Below are positions 8,326-16,950 of a stretch of 64,000 nt of DNA, one piece after another (position 1 is the stretch's first letter; the number at the start of each line of letters is the position of its first letter). A program made the position numbers and the translations under genes. The stretch is from Stenotrophomonas maltophilia (GTDB lineage Bacteria; Pseudomonadota; Gammaproteobacteria; Xanthomonadales; Xanthomonadaceae): the NCBI RefSeq assembly GCF_023518235.1, contig NZ_CP090423.1, forward strand, positions 4,481,001-4,545,000, written 5' to 3'. The notes under the pieces were generated by a model that was given only the letters and a program-made list of their open reading frames with translations, searched no databases and had not been told where the DNA came from.

Positions 8326-8928
8326 ATGAATCAACCTGACGCTTCCGCCGGCGAACCGCGCGCCGGCCGCAACAGCCGCCTGAGTGCCGAAGACTGGGCC
8401 CAGGCGGCCCTCGATCTGATTGCTGAACAAGGTGTCGGCGCCGTCGCGGTAGAGCCGCTGGCGCGCCGTCTCGGGGTCACCAAGGGCAGTTTCTATTGGC
8501 ATTTCCCCTCGCGTGATGCGCTGCTGCAGGCGGCGCTGGAACGCTGGGAGCTGTTCGAACAGGAACAGGTGTTCGGCAGCCTGGAAGACGTGCCGGACCC
8601 GCGCGTACGCCTGCGCCAGCTGTTCCAGATGGTGGCGCATGAAGTGCAGCCGCACATCATCTACAGCGAGCTGCTGAAGGCGCTGGATCATCCGATGGTG
8701 CGGCCGGTGATCGACCGCGTCTCGCAGCGCCGCCTCGATTATCTGGTCGCCTCGTTCCGCCAGGCCGGGCTCAGCTCGACCGATGCGCGGCACCGTGCGC
8801 GCCTGGCCTATGCGGCCTACGTCGGCTTCCTGCAGCTGTCGTTGCAGCTGCAGCAGCCCAAGCAGGCGCGTGAGGATTTCGAAGCCTACGTCGAGCACCT
8901 GATCGAGACGCTGATCCCGAACGGATGA
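8326..8928 (+). CDS. TetR/AcrR-family transcriptional regulator
   Basis: 200 residues from ATG 8326; the frame is open from 8200 but the sequence before 8326 holds the operator region. N-terminal helix-turn-helix: QAALDLIAEQGVGAVAVEPL then RRLGVTKGSFYWHFPSRDALL, the standard TetR G-x-FYWHF signature near residue 50. The C-terminal ligand/dimer domain is divergent. Its place opposite the hydrolase-fadE operon, with two identical half-site palindromes between them, suggests it represses that operon and itself in response to an acyl-CoA or fatty-acid signal; the ligand is inferred. Confidence 0.9.
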   Translation: MNQPDASAGEPRAGRNSRLSAEDWAQAALDLIAEQGVGAVAVEPLARRLGVTKGSFYWHFPSRDALLQAALERWELFEQEQVFGSLEDVPDPRVRLRQLFQMVAHEVQPHIIYSELLKALDHPMVRPVIDRVSQRRLDYLVASFRQAGLSSTDARHRARLAYAAYVGFLQLSLQLQQPKQAREDFEAYVEHLIETLIPNG

Positions 8929-8953
8929 GCGCCACACGATGAGGTCACCAGAA

Positions 8954-8979
8954 GGCCGCGGCATTGCCGCGGCCTTTTT
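8954..8979 (+). terminator. Intrinsic terminator of the TetR gene
   Basis: GGCCGCGGC, loop ATT, GCCGCGGCC, then TTTTT. The 9-bp GC stem with a T tract starts 26 bp after the TetR stop. Confidence 0.9.
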
Positions 8980-9023
8980 GCTGGGGCCGATGGCCTTCGC
9001 ACGCTGCGGGCCACGCAAAGAAC

Positions 9024-9045
9024 AACGGCCCCTTTCGGGGCCGTT
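9024..9045 (-). terminator. Hairpin terminator after the TonB-dependent receptor gene
   Basis: AACGGCCCC, loop TTTC, GGGGCCGTT: a 9-bp stem 27 bp beyond the receptor stop. On the minus strand it is followed by GTTCTTTG, a weak T-rich stretch. Confidence 0.65.
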
Positions 9046-9071
9046 GCTGAAGTCATCGATCAATCAACCGA

Positions 9072-11912
9072 TCAGAACTTCTGCTGGTACTTCATGTAGA
9101 CGAAGCGGCCGATGTCGTAGCCACCGTAGTACGAGTAGCCCGAGTTCGGCTGCGCGTAGGCCGGTGCCGACCAGTGGTCGAACACGTTGTTGGCGCCAAC
9201 GGCCACCGTCGCATTCCACGGCAGGTTGTAGGACACCTGCAGGTCGTGGAAGGTGTTGGAACCCAGTTCGTTCTTCGGCGTGATCTGGCCCAGGGTATCG
9301 GGCGAGCTGAAGTTCGGCAGGGTGCAGCGGTCGTCGAAGTAGCAGTCTTCCTTGGTGCCGGAGTAGTAACGCGCGGTCCAGGAGATCGACAGGTTGTCCA
9401 GCTGCCAGTTGACGGTCAGGTTCGAGCGCAGGCGGAAGTTGCCCTCGAAGCCGTTCAGCTGGGTCGGCGGATTGTCGGTGTTGTCCGACTTGATCTCGTT
9501 CTTGGTGACGTAGGTGTTCTGCAGCGAGGTGGTGAAGTTGCCGAAGCCGGTTTCGAAGCGGTAGTTCACATCGAAATCGAAGCCCTCGGTCTCCACGTAG
9601 CCGGCGTTGCGCAGCGCGAAGTCCAGCTGGGTGATGTTGCCGTTGGCGTTACGGGTGAAGCCCACGCAACGCGACTCGATGCCACGCAGGTAGCAGTCGT
9701 TCAGCAGGTCGGTCGGCGTATCGGCAACGATGGTGTTGTCGATGCGGATGTTCCACCAGTCCAGCGAGGTGTTGAAGCCGCTGAGGAAGCCCGGGCTCCA
9801 CACGATGCCGATGGTCTTGGACTTCGACGTTTCCGGCGTCAGGCCCGGGGTCGAGCCGGTGACGAACGGCGTGTTGCTGGCCTCGCCCGGACCCGGGGCC
9901 GGACCGCTGGAGGAGGTGTTCGGCTGGCGGAAGCCGGCCGGCACATCGGCCAGGCAGCGTGCATTGCCGGCCGCAGGGCCGAAGCTGGTGTCGCACGGGT
10001 CGGTGTAGTTCGGGAAGGTCTGCGAGATGCCGCCGTACAGGTCAGCCACGGTCGGCGCACGGAAGCCTTCCGACCAGGTACCGCGGACCAGGATCGAGTC
10101 GATCGGCTTCCACTTCAGGCCGAACTTGCTGTTCAGCGTATTGCCGAAGGTGTCGTAATCCGAGTAGCGGGTGGCCGCGGTCAGGGTCAGTTCCTTCGCG
10201 CCCGGCAGGTCGGCCAGGATCGGAACCTGCAGTTCCAGGTAGGCTTCGTTGAGGTTGTAGCCACCCTGGGTCGGGCCGGCGGCCAGATCGGTCGAGATGC
10301 CGGTCTGGGCCAGTGCATCGGGCGAGAACGAGCCGCTCTCTTCACGACGCTCGATGCCCAGCGCTACACCCAGATCGCCCGCCGGCAGGGTTGCGATGGT
10401 GCCGGCGATGTTGGCGAAGAAGTTCTTGGTGGTGGTGCGCGACAGCGCCTGGCCCGGCTGGTACAGGTAGGCCTGGACGTTGGGATCGGCCAGGCTGTTG
10501 GGCGCGTTGTAGCCGTTGGCGATCAGCGGGTTCCACGGCGTGCACGACCCGGGGCCGGTACCCAGCGGAATCGGCGAGTCCGGCGTGCCGCACTGCGCCT
10601 GGCCGTTGGCATTGATGAAGGACGGGCCGGTGGCCTGGCCAACGGCGTAGGTGTTCAGGTTACCCGTGCTGATCTGGGTGCCCTTGTTCTGGTTGTACAG
10701 ATAGCCGGCTTCCCAGTCCCAGTAGCGCTCGCCGGTCTGGAAGGTGCCGCTGAACACACCGGTGAAGCGGGTGGTGGTCAGGCTGTTGCGGACTTCGCGC
10801 GGCACTTCCCAGCCACGGCGCACGTACTGGACGTCTTCGCCGACCGGGTTGAACACGCTGTCAGCGGACAGGCCATTGGCGCTCAGGGCGAAGTCGTCGC
10901 TGAAGAACGGATAGCCCGCGTTCTGCGCGAACGAATCACGGTCGGTGTACAGCACGCTGGTGTCGAAGCGCACGTTGTCGGTGAAGTCGAAGCGGCCGTT
11001 CAGGAAGGCCGACTTGCGCTTGATGCCGCTGTACACGGTCGAGGCCAGCGCCGGGTTGGAGACGTCGATGGTCGGGTCGACCAGGCGGTAGCTGGAGAAC
11101 TGCGACGGATCCAGGCCCGGAACGTCGCGGCGCAGCGTGTAGAGCTGGTTGTTGTAGACGAAACGGCCCCACTGCGAGGTACCGGACAGGCCGCCCGGGC
11201 GCGGTGCGCTCTTCTCGCCGGTCGGGAAGCGGTCGCGGGAGAACCAGCGGTCCTTGGCCCACACCGGATCTTCGTTGGTGTACTCGACACCAGCGGTCAG
11301 CGAGCCACGCTCACCACGGAAGCCCATGATGAAATCGTAGTTCTCGCGCTTGCCGTCGCCCTGGTCCCACTGGCCGATGTAGACGTTGGCTTCGGCACCT
11401 TCGAAGTCCTTGCGGGTGATGATGTTGACCACGCCGGCAATGGCGTCCGAACCGTAGATGGTGGACGCGCCGTCCTTCAGCACTTCGATGCGCTCGACCA
11501 TCGCCGACGGAATCGAGGCAACGTCCTGCAGGCCGTCGTTGGTGATGCCCAGGCGGCGGCCGTCGATCAGGATCAGGGTGCGGTTGGCACCCAGGTTGCG
11601 CAGGTCGATGTAGTAACCGCCGACCGCTTCGCCCGAGCTGAGCGGGGAGGTACGGCTGATGGCAGGCGAACCAGCGGCCGGGATGTTCTGCAGGATGTCG
11701 GCGACCGACTTGAAGCCCTGCTTCTCGATCTGGTCGCGGCTGATGGTCATCACCGGCTGTGCGGTTTCGGTGTCGACCTGGCGGATGCGCGAACCGGTGA
11801 CCTCGATACGGTCGAGGTTGGTGGCTTCCTGGGCGTGGGCTGTCGCGGTGCTGGCACCGGCGACAAGCGCGATCACAACTGCGTCACGCAGCTGGCTGGA
11901 CTTGAGTTTCAT
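9072..11912 (-). CDS. TonB-dependent outer-membrane receptor
   Basis: 946 residues from ATG 11912, which has GGAGAGAGAG just upstream; the open frame to 12041 is untranslated leader. Signal peptide MKLKSSQLRDAVVIALVAGA to about residue 27. A TonB-box-like region (LDRIEVTGSRI), plug domain with SVADILQNIPA, NRTLILIDGRRLG and ERIEVLKDGASTIYGSDAIAGVVNIITR, then a 22-strand-type barrel ending in Phe. This is the large Xanthomonadaceae class of receptors for siderophores, sugars or peptides. No ligand can be assigned and no transport genes sit nearby. Confidence 0.93.
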   Translation of the reverse strand: MKLKSSQLRDAVVIALVAGASTATAHAQEATNLDRIEVTGSRIRQVDTETAQPVMTISRDQIEKQGFKSVADILQNIPAAGSPAISRTSPLSSGEAVGGYYIDLRNLGANRTLILIDGRRLGITNDGLQDVASIPSAMVERIEVLKDGASTIYGSDAIAGVVNIITRKDFEGAEANVYIGQWDQGDGKRENYDFIMGFRGERGSLTAGVEYTNEDPVWAKDRWFSRDRFPTGEKSAPRPGGLSGTSQWGRFVYNNQLYTLRRDVPGLDPSQFSSYRLVDPTIDVSNPALASTVYSGIKRKSAFLNGRFDFTDNVRFDTSVLYTDRDSFAQNAGYPFFSDDFALSANGLSADSVFNPVGEDVQYVRRGWEVPREVRNSLTTTRFTGVFSGTFQTGERYWDWEAGYLYNQNKGTQISTGNLNTYAVGQATGPSFINANGQAQCGTPDSPIPLGTGPGSCTPWNPLIANGYNAPNSLADPNVQAYLYQPGQALSRTTTKNFFANIAGTIATLPAGDLGVALGIERREESGSFSPDALAQTGISTDLAAGPTQGGYNLNEAYLELQVPILADLPGAKELTLTAATRYSDYDTFGNTLNSKFGLKWKPIDSILVRGTWSEGFRAPTVADLYGGISQTFPNYTDPCDTSFGPAAGNARCLADVPAGFRQPNTSSSGPAPGPGEASNTPFVTGSTPGLTPETSKSKTIGIVWSPGFLSGFNTSLDWWNIRIDNTIVADTPTDLLNDCYLRGIESRCVGFTRNANGNITQLDFALRNAGYVETEGFDFDVNYRFETGFGNFTTSLQNTYVTKNEIKSDNTDNPPTQLNGFEGNFRLRSNLTVNWQLDNLSISWTARYYSGTKEDCYFDDRCTLPNFSSPDTLGQITPKNELGSNTFHDLQVSYNLPWNATVAVGANNVFDHWSAPAYAQPNSGYSYYGGYDIGRFVYMKYQQKF

Positions 11913-11998
11913 TGGCTCTCTCTCTCCAAGAAATCTTGGCTGGGGTTTATGCCCGGCGGGGGAGCGAAAGAGCGCTCCCAAATCGCGAGGCTGACCCG

Positions 11999-12027
11999 AT
12001 AGTAGCGGGCGCTCGCCAAGAATTAAA
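11999..12027 (-). promoter_or_regulatory. Possible promoter of the TonB-dependent receptor
   Basis: Minus strand TTTAAT (12027-12022), 17-nt spacer, TACTAT (12004-11999). It would give a leader of about 80 nt containing the hairpin GGGAGCG / CGCTCCC at 11960-11979. The surrounding gap (11913-12316) is markedly AT-rich at 12020-12220 and holds no gene I can support. Confidence 0.35.
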
Positions 12028-12215
12028 GCTGTGTTAATCAAGTCTGTGATTTTGGTAAATCACCTCTTATTTCATTGAAATCAATGAGTTGCTCATGTGG
12101 CTATATAGCCGTGCCTCGTTTGTTAACGCAGAATGATGAAAAAAGTTACGTTTGATATGTACCGCAGTATGTCATCGCGTTATTCCAGGTATCCCAAGCC
12201 CTTGACGCGTGCATT

Positions 12216-12243
12216 GAAAGGTATGCAGCGAAAGGTATGCAGC
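12216..12243. repeat. Tandem 14-bp direct repeat
   Basis: GAAAGGTATGCAGC occurs twice head-to-tail without spacer in the AT-rich gap between the receptor and the next minus-strand gene. No known role. Confidence 0.75.
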
Positions 12244-12255
12244 GCACATGCGCAA

Positions 12256-12275
12256 CGGGCGCCTTTCGGCGCCCG
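12256..12275 (-). terminator. Terminator-like hairpin after the 12317-13165 gene
   Basis: CGGGCGCC, loop TTTC, GGCGCCCG; 8-bp stem 42 bp after the gene's stop. No clear T tract on the minus strand, so termination strength is uncertain. Confidence 0.5.
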
Positions 12276-12316
12276 GCAGGGAACAACGGGGATACGGCCA
12301 GGGCCGTGGAAACGGA

Positions 12317-13165
12317 TCAGAGATCCTGTTCGTAGCGCACGTACGGCACGGTGCCGTCGTCGTTGCTTTCATTGCGCGGCGAGAACGGATTCTTGCCACG
12401 GCTGATCACATTCTCGGCACCGACCGTCAGCTGGCCGGACCACGGCGTGCGCCAGGTCAGGCCGATGCCCAGGCCTTCCCACTTACCCGGCTTGCCGGGC
12501 ACATCAACGACGCGGCCGATGATGCTGCCGGTGAAATTGCCATAACCGGCGCCGATGCTCAGGCTCTTGCTGTCCCAGCGGTCGACCAGTGCCGGCGAGG
12601 CGTCGGCCAGCGGCACCAGGCGTGCCTTGGCGTAGGTGCCGGCGATGGAGACGAAGCCTTCGCGGCCGATGTTCTTCTGCGCGAACACGGTCAGATCGTT
12701 CTGTTCGGTGCGCAGCGACGGGGTCTTGTTCGGCCCGGCCAGCCACGCCGGCAGGGTCTCGCGGCCGGTGCCGGCGGTGATGCCCAGGCGGCTGTTGCCA
12801 CGGTTCAATGCGGCGGTGCCGGTGAAACGCCGGCTGTTGAGGTCGTCGTCATCACCCAGGCTGGCCAGCATGCAATGGCTGGCCAGGCCGCTCATGCTGG
12901 TACCGCTGCTGCTGTTGCAGAGCAGGCCGAGCGAATCGCCGGAGGACAGACCGAAAGCGGCGTCCAGTGAATTGCGGCCGAAGTGCCAGCGGGCGCCGGC
13001 GGACTGTTCGCCGGTCGGCTCCAGATACAGCAGAGCCTCGACCTTGCCGCTGCCCTTGTTCCACACCGGCAGCACGGTGCGGGTGTCCTTGCTCTGCGCG
13101 TGCACGCCCGTGATCGCGCCAAGGGCGATCAGCAGGGCCAGCGGTAGACGCAGGAAAGTACGCAT
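12317..13165 (-). CDS. Exported protein of unknown function, barrel-like
   Basis: 282 residues with a clear signal peptide (MRTFLRLPLALLIALGAITGVHA-Q). The mature protein has many short alternating polar/hydrophobic stretches with Gly and aromatic residues (ARWHFGRNSLDAAFGLSSG, GFVSIAGTYAKARL, LSIGAGYGNFTGSIIGRV, GLGIGLTWRTPWSGQLTVGA), which looks like an outer-membrane beta-barrel; the end is RYEQDL rather than the usual Phe. Two Cys (near 83 and 97) could form a disulphide, and an acidic GDDDDLN loop follows. I recognise no named family. It stands alone between the receptor and hslO. Confidence 0.7.
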   Translation of the reverse strand: MRTFLRLPLALLIALGAITGVHAQSKDTRTVLPVWNKGSGKVEALLYLEPTGEQSAGARWHFGRNSLDAAFGLSSGDSLGLLCNSSSGTSMSGLASHCMLASLGDDDDLNSRRFTGTAALNRGNSRLGITAGTGRETLPAWLAGPNKTPSLRTEQNDLTVFAQKNIGREGFVSIAGTYAKARLVPLADASPALVDRWDSKSLSIGAGYGNFTGSIIGRVVDVPGKPGKWEGLGIGLTWRTPWSGQLTVGAENVISRGKNPFSPRNESNDDGTVPYVRYEQDL

Positions 13166-13197
13166 CGGACCAGTTCAGACAGGGACGGACAACGGAA

Positions 13198-13217
13198 GTT
13201 CCCGTGGGGACGGGAAC
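13198..13217 (-). terminator. Hairpin between hslO and the exported-protein gene
   Basis: GTTCCCGT, loop GGGG, ACGGGAAC: 8-bp perfect stem, 65 bp after the hslO stop and about 30 bp before the next minus-strand start. It may end the hslO transcript or fold in the leader of the next gene; there is no strong T tract. Confidence 0.35.
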
Positions 13218-13281
13218 TCGATCCTAGGGTGTTTATGAATTCTTAACAAGCCTTGATCCTCCCCAGGTACAAGACTGCCAT

Positions 13282-14175
13282 TTACTGAAGCCGTTCAGGC
13301 GCCGGTACTGCCCCCTTGGCGCCGTGGAACAGTATGCCGAACTCCGTCAATGGAAAGTGATACTCACGCCCGCAGAATTCGCATCGCACTTCGACCGCGC
13401 CGGTGTCCATGGCAGCGGTGCGTGCTTCTTCCTCACCCAGCGACTGCAGCATGGCCTCGACCCGCTCGCGCGAGCAGGAGCAGGCGAAGGACAGCGGCTT
13501 GTCGCCCATCAGTTCCGGGTGCTCCTCGTGGAAGAGCCGGTGCAGCAGCTGTTCGGCCGGGGTGGCCAGGAGTTCGGCCTTGCCCAGGGTCTCGAACAGG
13601 GCGCTGGCGCGTGCCCAGCCGTCCTCGTCGCCCTCGTCTCCCGGCAGCTTCTGCAGCAGCAGGCCGGCCGCGCCATTGCGGTCGGCGGCCAGCAGCAGGC
13701 GGGTCGGCAGCTGTTCGGACTGGCGGAAGTAGTCCTCGAAGGCTTCATCCAGTTCCGGCGCGGTCAGCCCGACCAGACTCTGGTAGCGCTGCGGTTCGCG
13801 CGGGTCCAGCCCGGGGTTTTCGATGGTGATGGCGAGGATGGCGTCGTTGCCCAGGGCGGACAGGTCGCGCGGGGCGTCTTCGCCGTCGCTGAGCTGGGCG
13901 ATGCCGCGCAGGGTGCCGGTCGCGGTGCACTCGGCGAACAGGGTGCGCAGGGCGCTGCTGCTGCGCAGCTGGATCGACAGGCGGCCGTCGATCTTGGTGT
14001 GGCCGGTGAACAGCGCGGCTGCCACGCAGGCCTCGCCCAGCAGTTCGGCGGCGGCATCCGGATACTGGGCGTGGGACAGGATTTCCTGCCAGGTGGCCTG
14101 CAGGCGTACATGCACGCCGCGGACACCGGCGTCGGGCAGCAGGAAGCGGATCAGGGAATCGGAGTTGGCGGTCAT
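13282..14175 (-). CDS. hslO: Redox-regulated chaperone Hsp33
   Basis: 297 residues from ATG 14175 ([11 protein letters not shown]); an upstream extension to 14346 is open but overlaps the divergent mtgA region. The C-terminal zinc switch is intact: C232-x-C234 and C265-x-x-C268 (ACSCS, RCEFCG). Oxidation of these thiols releases zinc and activates the cytosolic holdase. The N-terminal domain matches the family ([20 protein letters not shown]). Divergent from mtgA with a 77-bp gap. Confidence 0.95.
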   Translation of the reverse strand: MTANSDSLIRFLLPDAGVRGVHVRLQATWQEILSHAQYPDAAAELLGEACVAAALFTGHTKIDGRLSIQLRSSSALRTLFAECTATGTLRGIAQLSDGEDAPRDLSALGNDAILAITIENPGLDPREPQRYQSLVGLTAPELDEAFEDYFRQSEQLPTRLLLAADRNGAAGLLLQKLPGDEGDEDGWARASALFETLGKAELLATPAEQLLHRLFHEEHPELMGDKPLSFACSCSRERVEAMLQSLGEEEARTAAMDTGAVEVRCEFCGREYHFPLTEFGILFHGAKGAVPAPERLQ

Positions 14176-14252
14176 CGGCTCACATCGCGCGTAAACGGGG
14201 GCGGTTGCCGGATAATGCGCCGACAACCAGACAGAAGAAGGATGCACCAGTA

Positions 14253-15002
14253 ATGGGGGCAGGGGGAGAGCAGCACAAGGTAGAAGCCGTGGCGCCGCCG
14301 CCGCGCCGTCGGCGCTGGCGCTGGAAATACCTGCTGTGGCTGCCACTGCTGCTGGCCGCGTTCAGCTGCCTGCAGGTGCTGGTGCTGCGCTTCATCGACC
14401 CGCCCGGGTCCACCGTGATGCTGTGGCGCTACGGCGAGGCGCTGGGCGAGGCGGACTGGTCCTACCGGCTGCATTACCAATGGCGCGACCTGGACCAGAT
14501 GGCGCCGAGCCTGCCGATTTCACTGGTGGCGGCGGAAGACCAGCGCTTCCCCGAGCACAACGGCTTCGATCTGCAGGCCATCGAGAAGGCCCGCGACCAC
14601 AACGCCCGCGGCGGGCGCCTGCGCGGGGCCAGCACGATCAGCCAGCAGGTGGCCAAGAACCTGTTCCTGTGGCAGGGCCGCAGCTGGATCCGCAAAGGCC
14701 TGGAGGTCTGGTACACCGTGCTGATCGAGGCCATGTGGCCCAAGCAGCGCATCCTGGAGATGTACGCCAACATCGCCGAATTCGGCGATGGGGTGTATGG
14801 CGCGCAGGCGGCGGCGCAGAAATTCTGGGGCAAGGATGCCGCGCGCCTGAGCCCGGCCGAGAGCGCGCGGCTGGCGGCGGTGCTGCCGGCACCGCGGCGC
14901 TACAACGCGGCCGCGCCTGGGCCGTATGTGCAGCGCCGCGCGGCGTGGATCCAGCGCCAGGCGCGCCAGCTGGGCGGGGCCGGGTATCTGGCCGAGGACT
15001 GA
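14253..15002 (+). CDS. mtgA: Monofunctional peptidoglycan transglycosylase MtgA
   Basis: 249 residues from ATG 14253, preceded by AAGAAGGA; TTG 14205 is less likely. A basic cytoplasmic tail ([11 protein letters not shown]), one membrane helix ([20 protein letters not shown]), then the GT51 domain: [15 protein letters not shown] with the catalytic Glu, [21 protein letters not shown], and [26 protein letters not shown]. It polymerises lipid II glycan strands on the periplasmic face and has no transpeptidase domain. Confidence 0.95.
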   Translation: MGAGGEQHKVEAVAPPPRRRRWRWKYLLWLPLLLAAFSCLQVLVLRFIDPPGSTVMLWRYGEALGEADWSYRLHYQWRDLDQMAPSLPISLVAAEDQRFPEHNGFDLQAIEKARDHNARGGRLRGASTISQQVAKNLFLWQGRSWIRKGLEVWYTVLIEAMWPKQRILEMYANIAEFGDGVYGAQAAAQKFWGKDAARLSPAESARLAAVLPAPRRYNAAAPGPYVQRRAAWIQRQARQLGGAGYLAED

Positions 15003-15059
15003 GTGCGCGTACCGCCTGGCCGGCGCATGGCGTGCGCCCATGCAACGTACAATCGGGGC

Positions 15060-16079
15060 ATGACCCGCGAACGGCTCACTTTCGTCATCGCTGCCTACAA
15101 CGAGGCGCAGGCACTGCCCCTGCTGCATCCGCGCCTGTGTGCGGTGCTCGACGGCATGCCCGATCTCGACGGCCACATCCTGTATGTGGACGACGGCAGC
15201 CACGATGGCACCTGGGAGGTGATCGCCGGGCTGGCCGAGGGCGATGCGCGCGTTTCGGCGCTGCGGCTTTCGCGCAACTTCGGCAAGGAGGCGGCACTGA
15301 CCGCCGGCCTGGACCTGGTGCGCGAAGGCGCGGCGATGATCCTCGATGCTGACGGCCAGGACCCGCCGGAGCTGGTGCCGCAGTTCGTCGCGCGCTGGCG
15401 CGAGGGCCATGACAACGTGTACGGCACGCGCATGGCCCGCGATGGGGAGGCCTGGATCAAGCGCGCCACGGCGGCGATGTTCTACCGGGTGATGGGGCGC
15501 CTGTCACGCACGCCGATTCCCGCCGATACCGGCGACTTCCGCCTGCTGTCGGCGCGTGCGTTGAGCGCGCTGCGCGAAATGCGCGAGCGCCACCGCTTCA
15601 TGAAAGGGCTTTTCAGCTGGGTCGGCTTCAAGCGCATTGCCGTGCCTTACCATCGCCACGCGCGGGTGGCCGGGAGCAGCAAGTTCAGCCTGTGGCGGCT
15701 GTGGAACTTCGCGCTGGAGGGCATTACCGGGTTCTCGACGGTACCGCTGCGCACCGCCACCTACCTGGGCCTGGCGACGGCGGCAGTGGCGTTCGTCTTT
15801 GGTCTGTGGGTGATCGTGAAGGCGGCGCTGTACGGGGATCGCGTGGCCGGCTGGCCGACGATGATGGCGGTGATCCTGTTCCTGGGCGGGGTGCAGTTGA
15901 TCGCGCTGGGGCTGATCGGCGAATACCTGGGGCGGTTGTATGAAGAGTCCAAGCAGCGACCGCTGTACCTGGTTGACGCCTGGCTAGCATCGGCCGTGGC
16001 AGACTCGACCCTGCAACCCACCCTCGGAGGGCAGGCGGATGACCACGGTACGGCAACTGTTGGACGGCAAGTCTCCTGA
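15060..16079 (+). CDS. GtrB/ArnC-like family 2 glycosyltransferase
   Basis: 339 residues from ATG 15060. The GT2 domain has VIAAYNEAQALP at the start, LYVDDGSHDGTWEVI (nucleotide-sugar Asp), ILDADGQDPPELV (metal-binding D-x-D) and the GDFRLLSARAL region. Two C-terminal membrane helices (about 235-260 and 270-295) follow. This is the layout of polyprenyl-phosphate glycosyltransferases such as GtrB, which load a sugar onto the lipid carrier at the inner membrane. The sugar is unknown. Its last 41 bp overlap the start of the CBS gene in another frame. Confidence 0.9.
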   Translation: MTRERLTFVIAAYNEAQALPLLHPRLCAVLDGMPDLDGHILYVDDGSHDGTWEVIAGLAEGDARVSALRLSRNFGKEAALTAGLDLVREGAAMILDADGQDPPELVPQFVARWREGHDNVYGTRMARDGEAWIKRATAAMFYRVMGRLSRTPIPADTGDFRLLSARALSALREMRERHRFMKGLFSWVGFKRIAVPYHRHARVAGSSKFSLWRLWNFALEGITGFSTVPLRTATYLGLATAAVAFVFGLWVIVKAALYGDRVAGWPTMMAVILFLGGVQLIALGLIGEYLGRLYEESKQRPLYLVDAWLASAVADSTLQPTLGGQADDHGTATVGRQVS

Positions 16080-16470
16080 AGTACATGCGGTCGCGCCGGA
16101 TGCGGCGGTGATCGATGCGATCCGGTTGATGGCGGAGAAGGGCATCGGGGCGGTGCTGGTGATGGATGGCCCGCGACTGGTCGGCATCCTGTCCGAGCGC
16201 GATTACGCGCGCAAGATCGTGCTGCGCGATCGTTCCTCACGCGATACGGCGGTGGCCGAGATCATGACCGCGCAGGTGGTGACGGTGTCACCGGGCGAGC
16301 AGGTGGAGCACTGCCTGCAGCTGGTGACCGATTACCGCATCCGCCACCTGCCGGTGGTGGAGGGCGCGCAGGTGCTGGGAGTGATTTCCATTGGTGACCT
16401 GGTGAAGTCGGTGATCGATGCGCAGCGGCGCGAGCTGGATCATCTGCAGCAGTACATCGTTGCCGGGTGA
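16039..16470 (+). CDS. Twin CBS-domain protein
   Basis: 143 residues. Two CBS modules: about 8-60 (VHAVAPDAAVIDAIRLMAEKGIGAVLVMD) and 75-130 (VVTVSPGEQVEHCLQLVTDYRIRHLPVVEG). Stand-alone pairs of this kind bind adenosyl nucleotides and act as energy or ligand sensors. ATG 16039 has GGAGGG 6-9 nt upstream and the family's normal N-terminus, so the 41-bp overlap with the glycosyltransferase appears real and implies coupling. Confidence 0.9.
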   Translation: MTTVRQLLDGKSPEVHAVAPDAAVIDAIRLMAEKGIGAVLVMDGPRLVGILSERDYARKIVLRDRSSRDTAVAEIMTAQVVTVSPGEQVEHCLQLVTDYRIRHLPVVEGAQVLGVISIGDLVKSVIDAQRRELDHLQQYIVAG

Positions 16471-16480
16471 GTTTTTCGCT

Positions 16481-16499
16481 GGCGGGCCTGCGGCCCGCC
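16481..16499 (+). terminator. GC hairpin at left edge of hairpin locus 2
   Basis: GGCGGGCC, loop TGC, GGCCCGCC, 10 bp after the CBS gene stop. No T tract follows. Locus 3 starts with the same layout (GCAGGGCC-TGC-GGCCCTGC at 38249-38267), suggesting it belongs to the locus as well as possibly ending the transcript. Confidence 0.5.
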
Positions 16500-16552
16500 G
16501 GCCCGCCAACAGCAAGTGCAGAAGCAGAAGCAGCGCCTTCCTGATACGTCGG

Positions 16553-16672
16553 AGAGGCGGAGGGCATGGGCGTGCAGGACACGCCGCAAGTACGTCCCTG
16601 TAGGCTCGATGGCGCCATCCATGGCGCCAACGGTCCTGCACGCCCATGCCCTCCGCCTCTGGAAACATTTCC
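16553..16672 (-). repeat. Large hairpin element, copy 3 (minus orientation)
   Basis: Arms 16553-16580 and 16633-16660 are perfectly complementary over 28 bp. Read on minus, the core holds GGCGCCAT-GG-ATGGCGCC, then TAC-AGGGAC-GTA and CTTGCGGCGT. The upstream box is degenerate here (16661-16672 reads GGAAACATTTCC, itself near-palindromic). Arms share no sequence with other copies. Confidence 0.85.
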
Positions 16673-16709
16673 GCGGGCGCGGTGCGTACATGCGCGGTGC
16701 CTCGCCTTT

Positions 16710-16735
16710 GGTAGCTGCCAACCTTGGTTGGCAAC
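16710..16735 (+). repeat. SMAG-type palindrome (GCCAACC/GGTTGGC class)
   Basis: GGTAGCTGCCAACC-TT-GGTTGGCAAC between hairpin copies 3 and 4. Same class as units at 54.8, 56.4 and 63.9 kb. A pyrimidine-rich run (CTTTTGACTTTG, twice, with TTTTTCTTTT) follows it to about 16770. Confidence 0.8.
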
Positions 16736-16796
16736 AGCTTTTGACTTTGCTTTTTCTTTTGACTTTGAATTTCTTCGCTCTCGCTGCGCGCGCGCA

Positions 16797-16913
16797 GGAA
16801 ACTGTCCGGAGCCGGAGCAAGGCGGCAGGCAGGACCGTGAGGCGCATGGATGCGCCGACCGAGCCTACAGGGACGTATTTACGGCGTGTCCTGCTTGTCG
16901 CCTTGCTCCGGCT
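16797..16913 (+). repeat. Large hairpin element, copy 4 (plus orientation)
   Basis: Box GGAAACTGTC at 16797-16806, arms 16810-16835 and 16888-16913. The two mismatches in 26 positions are both G opposite T (16825/16898 and 16828/16895). Core: GGCGCAT-GG-ATGCGCC, TAC-AGGGAC-GTA, TTTACGGCGT. Ends 38 bp before the stop side of the AsmA gene. Confidence 0.85.
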
Positions 16914-16950
16914 CTACGCGCGGAAAATGAGGCGCGGCGAACGAACGCTC

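Noticed and set aside
12020..12250. Possible small gene or small RNA in the AT-rich gap upstream of the TonB-dependent receptor
   Set aside because: Short frames here (for example around 12133) have no ribosome site or family likeness, and no promoter-terminator pair delimits an RNA.
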